NCBI GenBank assembly: GCA_003137075.1
Contig: PLES01000064.1
Coordinates: 33,349 to 79,796, forward strand
DNA length: 46,448 nucleotides
Reading direction: 5' to 3'
Origin: Solirubrobacterales bacterium
GTDB taxonomy: Bacteria > Actinomycetota > Thermoleophilia > Solirubrobacterales > Solirubrobacteraceae
The position numbers and the translations under genes were made by a program. The notes under the pieces were generated by a model. It worked only from the letters and a program-made list of their open reading frames with translations. It did no database searches and was not told the DNA's origin. The first letter of the stretch is position 1. The number at the start of each line of letters is the position of its first letter. Shown here piece after piece: positions 39,077-46,448 of this stretch.

Positions 39077-39508
39077 CTATCCCCGGTGCTGGGCGGCTTC
39101 TGCCGAGGCCTGCCAGAAGTCGTCGATCTTGACCGCATCGTGGTTGCCCTCGTTGCGGGAGATTGCCCAGATCTCGACAGGCTCGCCGCCCTCGTTGCGA
39201 TGCGAGCGCGGTGTGTGCGGCGCGACCCGGACAGCAGCCGGTGCCCGAACTTCGTGGACCTCGTCCGCGAAGCGCATGGTCAGCGTGCCCTTGGTGATCA
39301 GGTAGATCTCCTCTATCTGGTCGTGATAGTGACCGGTGCCCTGCTCGAAGTCTGAGTGCGGTGGGACGCGGATCATCGTGACGGCGATCTGCTCAGCGCC
39401 GAGCAGTTCGGTGAGCCGGCGGAACTCGCCGGGTACATCGCTGCCGGCGTAGTGGTCGTCCGCCTCGTCAGGGGACACGATCTTGAAAGCGGGGCTGTAA
39501 GCGGTCAT
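39077..39508 (-). CDS. Cupin-domain protein
   Basis: 143 residues, a single cupin barrel. Motif 1 is FEQGTGHYHDQIEEIYLITKG (two His, Glu) and motif 2 is APHTPRSHRNEGG. The region ahead of it is a helical FRRLTELLGAEQIAVTMIRV segment. A GGGTAG element ends 9 nt before the ATG with no Shine-Dalgarno, the same layout as in the stress island, so it may be part of that regulon. A small-molecule binding or simple isomerase role is likely; no metal partner or substrate is certain. It lies upstream of the YbdK-type gene on the same strand, separated by 55 bp. Confidence 0.83.
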   Translation of the reverse strand: MTAYSPAFKIVSPDEADDHYAGSDVPGEFRRLTELLGAEQIAVTMIRVPPHSDFEQGTGHYHDQIEEIYLITKGTLTMRFADEVHEVRAPAAVRVAPHTPRSHRNEGGEPVEIWAISRNEGNHDAVKIDDFWQASAEAAQHRG

Positions 39509-39517
39509 GAGCTTCGG

Positions 39518-39542
39518 CTACCCAGATCCGGGGCGCTCACAC
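39518..39542 (-). promoter_or_regulatory. SigB-type promoter candidate, leaderless geometry
   Basis: On the minus strand: GTGT (one mismatch, 39539-39542), a 15-nt spacer and GGGTAG (39518-39523), 9 nt before the cupin ATG. It is 13 kb outside the stress island. Confidence 0.4.
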
Positions 39543-39682
39543 CCTAACGCTGTCAATCGGTCCCGCGCGCGAAGTCAACCGCGGTAGGGGGGATTTCCCC
39601 ACCAGGTGGGCGGGGGGTGGCGGTCGTCGGACGCCGGTCTGCCTCAGCGAATCGCCGTGCCGGCGTTGGCAGGGTGGTTCTC

Positions 39683-41902
39683 ATGTCAACTTCCACGCTT
39701 CACACACCCTCAGCCGCGGTCGGGATCGCTCGTTTGGTTCGCGCCGCGGCACGCGCATCTGCACGACGACCAAAGCTCGTGATCGTCCTGTGGCTGGCGC
39801 TGATCGTCGGCTGCGGGATCGGCGGCTCGCTCGCCGGAACGCGCTCTCTGTCAAACGCTGATTCTGGCTCTGGCGAGTCTCGTCAGGCAGAGCTCCAACT
39901 CCAGCGGGCCGGTCTGCTCAACAGCTTCAGTGAGAGCCTGATCGTCAGGTCCGGGTCTGCCGCCCGCACAGAACAGGCCGCTCAGGTGGTGAGCGAACGT
40001 GCCCGACACGCTCGCTACGTGGTGTCGGTCGACGCATCCGCGTCCGATCACCCACTGTCACGCGACGGCGGCCGGCTGCAGCTGATCGAGGTCACCCTGC
40101 GCGGCAATCCCGATCAGCAGACTGATCACGTAGTTGCACTCGAGCACGCTGTATCCGGCATGGCTCGAGCCGAGCCCGGCGTATACATCGGTGAGGCAGG
40201 AGACGGCTCCTTCGGCCGCGCGGAGAACCAGACCATCTCCACAGGCATGAGCCACGCCGAACTCGTGGCCTTCCCTATCACCCTGCTGATATTGGTGGCA
40301 GCGTTTGGCGCGCTGGTCGCCGCCTTGGTTCCGCTGATGTTGGGACTGACCTCCGTCGCGGCCGCGATGGGCGCGCTTGGACTGGTATCGCAGATCGCGC
40401 CGAACGGGTCGACGACCTCTTCGGTTGTGATCCTGATCGGGCTCGCGGTCGGCGTCGACTACTCGCTCTTCTATATCCGCCGCGAACGTGCCGAGCGGCT
40501 CGCAGGCGCCGGCCCCGAGGCGGCCTTGGATGCCGCTGCGCAAACGGTGGGCCGGGCGATTCTGATCGCCGGTGCGACCGTGGTGATCGGCCTCGCGGGG
40601 TTGCTGTTCACCGGCAACCCGGTGTTTGTATCGATGGCGCTAGGGGCGATCCTCGTGGTCGCAATCGCGGTACTCGGCTCGTTGACCGTGCTGCCGGCGA
40701 CATTGGCGCTGCTCGGTGACCGGATCAATCGGGGCCGGATCTGGCGCCGCCGGCCATCCAGCACACGCACGAAGGTCCCGGTCTGGGGCCGCGTTGGCGG
40801 TGTTGTGACCAGACGCCCACGGCTATCTCTGCTGGTCGCGCTGGCGTTGATGGCCTGCTTGGCAGCGCCGCTGCTGTCGATCAAGATCGGCAATCCTGGC
40901 AGCGCTGATCTACCGCACGACAACCCGACCGTGGTCGCCCAGCGATCGATCGATAGGGCCTTCCCAGGCGGTCTCGACGTCGCTCAGCTGGTCGTCTCAG
41001 GTCGCCGACTCAAGACAACCGCGGCCCGGGCGCGACTACACGAGCTCGGCAATGAAGGGCAGCGCTTGACCGGCGGCGCCGGCGGCCAGGTGACGGTGGC
41101 GGTTTCGCGCAACGGTGAGACGGCGCTGGTCGGGATCCCCGTGCCCAGCGGCGGCGACGACACGCAGGACCACAACGTCGAGACGCTGCGTGCCGCACTC
41201 AAGCCGGAAACGGCCAAGCTGCTGCCCGGCGCCACCGCGCAGCTGACCGGCGATGACGCCGGCAACGTCGACTTCAACCATCAGATGGCGGTGATGACGC
41301 CGCTGGTGATCGCGTTCGTGCTCGCACTCGCGTTCGTGCTGCTGATCTGCTCGTTCGGCTCACCGCTGCTGGCGGTGTCCGTGATCGCACTCAACCTCGT
41401 CTCGGTGGGCGGCGGGTTTGGCGTCCTGACCGAACTCTTCCAGCACCACTGGGCCGAGTCGCTGTTCGGGCTGCGTTCGTTCGGCGCGATCGTCGACTGG
41501 CTGCCGCTGTTCGCGTTCGTGATCCTGTTCGGACTGTCGATGGACTACACCGTGCTGATTCTGGAGCGTGCTTCAGAGGCACGGAAACGGGGCGCGAGCG
41601 CCGCGCAGGCGGCCGCCGAAGCGCTCGGAGCTACTGGTTCAAGCGTCACCAGCGCGGCACTCGTGATGGTCTGCGTGTTCGCAAGTTTTGCGACCGTACC
41701 GCTGGTCTCGTTCTCGCAGCTCGGCATCGGTTTGGCCGCGGCTATCGCGATCGATGCGACGATCGTGAGGGGCATCGCCCTGCCGGCGATGCTCGCGCTG
41801 TTGGGCGATCGTGGCCTGCGCCCGGCGCGCCGTCACCAAGCCCAAGCGCGGGCATGGGATCATCGCAGCGGTGAGATCGTCTTCGGTGCCAGCGGTGAGT
41901 GA
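39683..41902 (+). CDS. MMPL/RND-family transporter
   Basis: 739 residues from ATG 39683; the longer frame has no support. The order is: one N-terminal membrane helix (PKLVIVLWLALIVGCGIGG), an outer domain, five helices with VDYSLFYIRRERAE, then a second helix, outer domain and helix set with MDYTVLILERASEARKRG. The VDYSLF and MDYTVL motifs are the proton-relay Asp/Tyr pairs of MmpL3-like proteins. The total of about 12 helices and the twofold layout are complete. It probably exports or flips a lipid or lipophilic compound. Its stop overlaps the kinase start by 8 nt, so the three-gene operon is tightly coupled. Confidence 0.92.
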   Translation: MSTSTLHTPSAAVGIARLVRAAARASARRPKLVIVLWLALIVGCGIGGSLAGTRSLSNADSGSGESRQAELQLQRAGLLNSFSESLIVRSGSAARTEQAAQVVSERARHARYVVSVDASASDHPLSRDGGRLQLIEVTLRGNPDQQTDHVVALEHAVSGMARAEPGVYIGEAGDGSFGRAENQTISTGMSHAELVAFPITLLILVAAFGALVAALVPLMLGLTSVAAAMGALGLVSQIAPNGSTTSSVVILIGLAVGVDYSLFYIRRERAERLAGAGPEAALDAAAQTVGRAILIAGATVVIGLAGLLFTGNPVFVSMALGAILVVAIAVLGSLTVLPATLALLGDRINRGRIWRRRPSSTRTKVPVWGRVGGVVTRRPRLSLLVALALMACLAAPLLSIKIGNPGSADLPHDNPTVVAQRSIDRAFPGGLDVAQLVVSGRRLKTTAARARLHELGNEGQRLTGGAGGQVTVAVSRNGETALVGIPVPSGGDDTQDHNVETLRAALKPETAKLLPGATAQLTGDDAGNVDFNHQMAVMTPLVIAFVLALAFVLLICSFGSPLLAVSVIALNLVSVGGGFGVLTELFQHHWAESLFGLRSFGAIVDWLPLFAFVILFGLSMDYTVLILERASEARKRGASAAQAAAEALGATGSSVTSAALVMVCVFASFATVPLVSFSQLGIGLAAAIAIDATIVRGIALPAMLALLGDRGLRPARRHQAQARAWDHRSGEIVFGASGE

Positions 41903-42899
41903 TCGGGGCAAGCCACTTCTGGGGCGGGCGGCCAGCGGGCCGCCCGCCGCTCTGGCAACGCTGCTGCTCGTGATCTGGGCACTCACCGGTGCCGGCTACT
42001 TCTGGCCGATGTGGGCCTGGTTCGGGCTGGGGCTACCACTGTCGTTGGTCGCGGTCAACCGCTGGGTCCGGCGCTTGCCGGAGGCGCGCAACCGCGGTCT
42101 CGCAACGCAGGTGGTCGCCTGCTTCGCGGTGCTGGTGGTTGCAGATGTGCTGATCTGGATCATGTCCGGAGCCGGCTACTTCTGGCCGATCTGGCCGGCG
42201 CTGGTGCTGGTCATGCTGCTCGGTCTGTGGCGTGCGTTCGTGCGGCCACGTGAGCATCAGCTCGAGGTCAGAGTCGACGAGCTGACCCGTACCCGCGCCG
42301 GTGTCGTGGACGTCCAGGCCTCTGAGCTACGCCGGATCGAGCGTGACCTGCACGACGGCGCGCAGGCACGACTGGTCGCGTTGTCGATGCAGATCGGGCG
42401 GGCCGAGGAGCGTCTCGCCGGCAAGGGCGCCGATCCAGCAGACCTGGAACTGCTGCGCCAGGCGCGGCAGGAGGCGACGGCCGCGATCTCCGAACTGCGG
42501 GATCTGGCCCGTGGGATCTCACCTCCGGTGCTCGCCGACCGGGGCCTGCAGGCGGCGGTGCAATCGCTCGCTGACCGCTCGGGGCCGAACGTCAAGTTCC
42601 ATGGCGAGCTCGAGCAGCGTCCGCCGCCGGCACTTGAGAATGCCGCCTATTTCGTGGCCGCGGAGGCGTTGACCAACGCGATCAAACACGCCCCCGGGGT
42701 ACCTGTGCAGATCACGATCTGGCACGAGCATTCGCAGTTGGGTGTCGTCGTCGAGGATCGCGGGCCTGGTGGCGCCGATCCCGCCGGTAGCGGACTGACC
42801 GGGCTGAGCAAACGGGTCGAGGCGCTGGACGGCTGGTTCGAGGTCACAAGCCCGGCGGGCGGGGGAACCACGGTTCGAGCGACCCTACCCAGCGAATGA
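41895..42899 (+). CDS. NarL-type sensor histidine kinase with duplicated membrane sensor
   Basis: About 334 residues from GTG 41895 (GTG 41886 is possible). The N-terminus has four membrane helices arranged as two copies of a two-helix unit, each with AGYFWPMW or AGYFWPIW. A coiled linker leads to the HisKA_3 phosphoacceptor ELRRIERDLHDGAQARLVAL, and the HATPase ends with NAIKHA, DRGPGGADPAG and GGTTVRATL. No large outer domain exists, so it may sense the membrane itself or the MMPL protein. Its ATG-side overlap with MMPL and ATGA overlap with the regulator imply one functional unit. Confidence 0.9.
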   Translation: MSDRGKPLLGRAASGPPAALATLLLVIWALTGAGYFWPMWAWFGLGLPLSLVAVNRWVRRLPEARNRGLATQVVACFAVLVVADVLIWIMSGAGYFWPIWPALVLVMLLGLWRAFVRPREHQLEVRVDELTRTRAGVVDVQASELRRIERDLHDGAQARLVALSMQIGRAEERLAGKGADPADLELLRQARQEATAAISELRDLARGISPPVLADRGLQAAVQSLADRSGPNVKFHGELEQRPPPALENAAYFVAAEALTNAIKHAPGVPVQITIWHEHSQLGVVVEDRGPGGADPAGSGLTGLSKRVEALDGWFEVTSPAGGGTTVRATLPSE

Positions 42900-43594
42900 G
42901 CGCTGACCCCAGCCACGCGATGCACCCGGTGCCGGTGAGGGTCGTGATCGTCGAGGACCACGCGCTGCTGCGCGAAGGGCTTGTCGCGCTGTTGTCCGAG
43001 AACGGGATTGACGTGGTTGCGACGGCTGAGGATGGGCCAGGGCTGCTGCGGATCGTCGCGGGCCACAAGCCGGACCTTGCGATCTGCGACGTGCGGCTGC
43101 CGCCGACCTTCACGGACGAGGGCATCAAAGCTGCGATTGAGGCCCGCAGCCGCCAGCCCTCACTGGCGCTGCTGGTGCTCTCGCAGTACGTGGAGCCGGC
43201 CTACTCGCAGGAGCTGCTCGCCTCGGGTGAGAGTGGAGTCGGCTACATGCTCAAAGAGCGCGTCTCGGAGGTCCGCACGTTCGTCGACGCCGTCCGGCGG
43301 GTCGCCGCGGGCGGTACGGCGCTTGACCGCGAGGTCGTCAGCTCGCTGGTTCGCGAGCACCATCGCGGCGTCCAGGGCAGCACGATCGATTCGCTCACGC
43401 CACGCGAACGTGAGACGCTCGAGCTGATCGCCCAGGGACGAACCAATGCCGCGATCGCGCGCGAACTCGTGGTCTCGCTCGGCGCGGTTGAGAAGCACAT
43501 CTCAAACATCTTCGGCAAGCTTGATCTGCCGGCGACTGACGATGATCATCGCCGAGTGCTTGCGGTGCTCGCCTACCTACGGGCCGCCGGTTAG
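42896..43594 (+). CDS. NarL/FixJ-family response regulator
   Basis: 232 residues. The receiver domain has the acidic pair E20/D21 (VEDHALLREG), phosphoacceptor D65 (AICDVRLPP) and K120 (GYMLKERV). The C-terminal LuxR helix-turn-helix is LTPRERETLELIAQGRTNAAI to VEKHISNIFGKLDL. It starts within the kinase stop (ATGA), so it is the cognate partner. Likely targets are its own MMPL operon and perhaps the glutaminase-like gene 45 bp downstream. No binding site was identified. Confidence 0.93.
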   Translation: MSADPSHAMHPVPVRVVIVEDHALLREGLVALLSENGIDVVATAEDGPGLLRIVAGHKPDLAICDVRLPPTFTDEGIKAAIEARSRQPSLALLVLSQYVEPAYSQELLASGESGVGYMLKERVSEVRTFVDAVRRVAAGGTALDREVVSSLVREHHRGVQGSTIDSLTPRERETLELIAQGRTNAAIARELVVSLGAVEKHISNIFGKLDLPATDDDHRRVLAVLAYLRAAG

Positions 43595-43639
43595 GTCGGC
43601 CAGAGGACTAAAACGTTCCCGGTCCGGGAAGCATGGACT

Positions 43640-46423
43640 ATGGTGAGCAAATTCCGAATGACCGCTGAGCAGGGACGCACGCAGCCGCCACCCCCGCCCG
43701 ACGTGCCCAGTCGCGAGACGGAGAATCTGGGCTTCGGGCCTGTCGACCGGCGCACGCTGCTGAAGCTGGCCGGAGCCGCCGGTCTTGCCGCCCCTGGTCT
43801 CGAAATGCTGCAGGGGCTTACCGGCAACGCAGCGGTCGCCATGGCGGCGACCGGCGGTCGCGGTTCGGCGGCGTCAAATCTGAGCTCGCCAAACGTGACG
43901 CTCGGTGGCGCCGATGTGCGTCCGCCCTCGATACCGCTGGCCGTGCGCTCGCCGTATCTCTCCGCCTGGCTGCCTGCGACCTCGCTGATCGGTGCCACAC
44001 CGCAGTTCTGGAACGGGGCCACCCGGGGGTTTGTGGGCCTGGTCATGATCGACAACGATCTTTATGCCTGGGCGGGTGACCCGACGGTCAACGGCAGTGC
44101 CGTGACCCCGATGACCGCAGTCTCAACCGAGGTGACCGCAACGCGCTCGATCTTCACAGCCAGCGCCGGAGATGTGCAGCTTGTCGCGGAGTGGCTCTCG
44201 CCGGTCGAGCCCGGCAATCTTGAGCTGCAGTCGGTCCCGCTGACGTTGCTGACCGTATCGGTGAGCTTCACCGACGGGAACCCGCACGACGTGCAGGTCT
44301 ATGCCGACATCACCGGTGAGTGGGCCTCGTCGACTGAGAGCGCCTCGATTGAATGGCAGACGAGCTCGGACTCGACCGGCCGCTATTGGGCAGTCGAGCT
44401 CGCTAGCCCCGGTTCTCTGAGCGAGACCGATCAGATGGCCAACTGGGGAACGGTCGTCTGGGCAGCCCCGGTCGGCACTTCGCTCAGCTACCAGTCGGGC
44501 GATTCGGTCACCGTACGCAGCCAGTTCCAGGCGAGCAGCAGCCTGCTCGACACCTCCACTGGGAGCCCGAGCGCCATCAGCGGTACGAATGGCCAGCCGG
44601 TCTTTGCGTACGCCGTCGACTTCGGCTCGAGCGCAGGCTCGACCAGCTTCGTGCTGGGGCATGTGCGCACGCCGCTGATCAGCTACGGCTCCTCACCCGC
44701 GACAGATCTGTTGCCGCTCTGGACGCAGTACTGGACGGCGACGGGGGCACAAGGCTGGCAGGACATGACCGCCGCGTTCATGCTTGGAGCCGCGTCTGCG
44801 CGGCAGCGGGCGATGGCGCTCGACGCGCAGATAGAGGCCGACGCAACCGCCGCCGGAGGCGCGGGTTATGCCGCAGCCTGTGCGCTAGCGCTGCGTCAGT
44901 GCTACGGCGGGACCGAGCTCGCGATCGGACCAGGCGGCGATCCCTGGCTGCTCGGCAAGGAGATCTCCTCCGATGGCGATACGAACACCGTCGACATCTT
45001 CGATCAGGCCTTCCTGGCCTGGCTCTATCTCGATCCTGCCCTGATCCCGCTGGTGATGGCGCCGATCCTCGACTGGTGCTCATCAACTGCCTGGCAGGAC
45101 GCGTCGGCGTGGACCGAGTCGCCTCCGCCGTATTACTGCGTGCACGACCTCGGCGGGTATCCGATGGCGTCCGGACGCGTACCGGGCGCCGGCGAGCAGA
45201 TGCCGATCGAGGAGTCGGCAGGCATGCTGATCATGGCCGCGGCCTACGCGAACGCGGTTGGTCCGACGGTCGCGGAGCCGTTCCTCAGCAAATGGCAGAC
45301 GCTGTGGAGTCAGTGGGCCAACTATCTGGTCACCCAGGTACCGACGCCGGCCGGCCAGCTCACAACCGACGATTGGGTGCCCGCGCAGTACAAGACGCCG
45401 ACGGGCTCCGTGAACCTCGGCATAAAAGCGCTGATCGGGCTGGCGGCTGCCGGCCAGATCGCAACGATCATCGGTGACGCCAACGCCACCACGTGGTCAG
45501 ATGCCGCGACCGACAACGTCGGGCAGTGGATCGACCTCTCGACCGACGTGTCCGCCGGCGACTACCTGAACCTCGCGCAGGGCGCGACCGGTACCTGGTC
45601 GTCGCTCTACAACGCCTACTACGAGATGGTGATCGACATCGCGCTGGTACCGGACCAGGTAGCCGCAGAGCAGGCGAGCTTCTACGCGAGCCAGCTAACG
45701 ACGTACGGAATGCCGCTGCAGACCGGCGCCGGCAACCTCAACAAGGTCGCATGGTTGTTCTACCTCCCGGCCTGGCTCAATAGCTACCCGATAGCCGAGC
45801 AGCTTATGGACCGCAACGTCGCCTATATCGACGACACCAGCTCGCTCGTACCTTACGGCGATCGCTACGACACGAGCACCGGCTTGGAGGTGAACGGCAT
45901 CGAAGCCCACCCGACGCTCGGTGCCGTCTTCGCGCTGCTCGCGGCCGGAGTAACGCTCTCCAGCGGAACGCCCACGGTCGCGCCGCCCGCTGCGCCCGCT
46001 CCCGTGCCGCCGGCTCCGACTCCCGCTCCGGTCGCGGTCGCGATCACGGCGACCGCCAAGCCGAAGCCGACCCTCATCGTCTCAATCGGCGCCGGCGGAC
46101 TGAAGCTCGCCGGTAAAGACGTGAGCATCCATGTCCGTGGCTCGAAGGCCGTCGCCGCCCACGGCACGCTCAAGCTTGTCTACACGCGCGAGGTCACGCT
46201 CAAGAACCACAAGCGCAAGCGTGAGAGCTCCGTGATCGGCTCTGCCAACTACTCACTCGCGGCTGGCGGCTCACGCACGGTGAAGATCAAGCTGACTACC
46301 GCCGGCCTCAAACTCCTGAAGGACGCAAAGAGCCATCGCTTGTCGGTTGTGCTCGACGTCAGCGTGAAGGGTGGCATGTCGACCTCCAAGCGCACGACGA
46401 TCTACGAGCCGCGGGTCCGCTGA
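43640..46423 (+). CDS. Tat-exported glutaminase-A-like protein (DUF5127/DUF4965)
   Basis: 927 residues. Twin-arginine motif RRTLLK (37-42) is followed by a hydrophobic stretch, with an unusually long Pro-rich N-region. RPPSIPLAVRSPYLSAWL and QFWNGATRGFVGLVMIDN are the hallmark of the fungal glutaminase A family. The central part has helical-toroid features: DIFDQAFLAWLYLDPAL, YYCVHDLGGYP and MPIEESAGMLIMAAAYA. A Pro/Ala-rich linker (about 770-800) leads to a Lys-rich beta domain. Glutamine hydrolysis is the activity claimed for fungal members; bacterial ones are mostly untested. GGGAAG lies 8 nt before the ATG. It may be the last gene of the MMPL operon. Confidence 0.85.
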   Translation: MVSKFRMTAEQGRTQPPPPPDVPSRETENLGFGPVDRRTLLKLAGAAGLAAPGLEMLQGLTGNAAVAMAATGGRGSAASNLSSPNVTLGGADVRPPSIPLAVRSPYLSAWLPATSLIGATPQFWNGATRGFVGLVMIDNDLYAWAGDPTVNGSAVTPMTAVSTEVTATRSIFTASAGDVQLVAEWLSPVEPGNLELQSVPLTLLTVSVSFTDGNPHDVQVYADITGEWASSTESASIEWQTSSDSTGRYWAVELASPGSLSETDQMANWGTVVWAAPVGTSLSYQSGDSVTVRSQFQASSSLLDTSTGSPSAISGTNGQPVFAYAVDFGSSAGSTSFVLGHVRTPLISYGSSPATDLLPLWTQYWTATGAQGWQDMTAAFMLGAASARQRAMALDAQIEADATAAGGAGYAAACALALRQCYGGTELAIGPGGDPWLLGKEISSDGDTNTVDIFDQAFLAWLYLDPALIPLVMAPILDWCSSTAWQDASAWTESPPPYYCVHDLGGYPMASGRVPGAGEQMPIEESAGMLIMAAAYANAVGPTVAEPFLSKWQTLWSQWANYLVTQVPTPAGQLTTDDWVPAQYKTPTGSVNLGIKALIGLAAAGQIATIIGDANATTWSDAATDNVGQWIDLSTDVSAGDYLNLAQGATGTWSSLYNAYYEMVIDIALVPDQVAAEQASFYASQLTTYGMPLQTGAGNLNKVAWLFYLPAWLNSYPIAEQLMDRNVAYIDDTSSLVPYGDRYDTSTGLEVNGIEAHPTLGAVFALLAAGVTLSSGTPTVAPPAAPAPVPPAPTPAPVAVAITATAKPKPTLIVSIGAGGLKLAGKDVSIHVRGSKAVAAHGTLKLVYTREVTLKNHKRKRESSVIGSANYSLAAGGSRTVKIKLTTAGLKLLKDAKSHRLSVVLDVSVKGGMSTSKRTTIYEPRVR

Positions 46424-46448
46424 CCCACAAGCTTGGTTGGGCCTTCGG

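Noticed and set aside
1-46448. CRISPR arrays, tRNA/rRNA genes, insertion sequences, prophage or defence genes
   Set aside because: I looked for regularly spaced repeats, T-loop-like GGTTCGA elements and transposase or integrase motifs and saw none convincing.

Overview
The window is very GC-rich and gene-dense, with many GTG/TTG starts, 1-8 nt gene overlaps, a SigB/SigF partner-switching module, YdeP-type molybdopterin and P450 enzymes, and several large secreted proteins with basic beta-rich C-termini. This points to a high-GC Actinobacterium, most likely an aerobic member of Thermoleophilia (Solirubrobacterales-like). The assignment is inferred from gene content only; no rRNA, tRNA, CRISPR array, transposase or phage gene was found.

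Layout. 0-8 kb is central metabolism: the 3' end of a CaiB/BaiF CoA-transferase, a leftward succinate dehydrogenase operon (sdhC-sdhA-sdhB in transcription order), a divergent dihydrolipoamide-dehydrogenase-like flavoprotein, a UPF0104 membrane protein and an AMP-forming acyl-CoA synthetase. 8-10.4 kb holds an unknown protein, a secreted Cys-containing protein, and a divergent PadR plus membrane-protein pair. The secreted and membrane proteins share a short DPxTG-type motif. 10.3-16 kb runs leftward: a YbjQ-like protein, a cytochrome P450 overlapping an upstream YdeP-type oxidoreductase, and a cupin overlapping a ROK sugar kinase. 16-20 kb carries a fused pabB-pabC gene and a large secreted protein.

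20.2-26.3 kb is a general-stress island. It encodes an STAS anti-anti-sigma factor, a PAS-GAF-PP2C phosphatase, an RsbW-like anti-sigma factor, a SigB/SigF-type sigma factor, a DJ-1/PfpI protein, a helical protein, a Pro-rich protein, and small proteins of 58, 59 and 24 residues; the three smallest were found by direct reading. SigB-type promoters (GTTT, 15-16 nt, GGGTAT/G) precede several of these genes, including the sigma gene itself. In four places in the window the -10 lies only 9-10 nt before an ATG with no Shine-Dalgarno sequence, which suggests leaderless stress mRNAs.

26-36 kb contains a lipoprotein, a surface repeat protein, a glycosyltransferase, a universal stress protein co-transcribed with an MFS transporter (behind an 11-codon upstream ORF), an aldo/keto reductase, a second MFS exporter, a minimal zincin and a secreted protein. 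36-46.4 kb contains an HD-GYP phosphodiesterase, a DCC thiol oxidoreductase, a YbdK-type ligase, a cupin, an overlapping MMPL transporter/histidine kinase/response regulator operon, and a Tat-exported glutaminase-A-like protein. Many genes are followed by perfect GC-rich hairpins lacking a U-tract, which may be the prevailing terminator style here.
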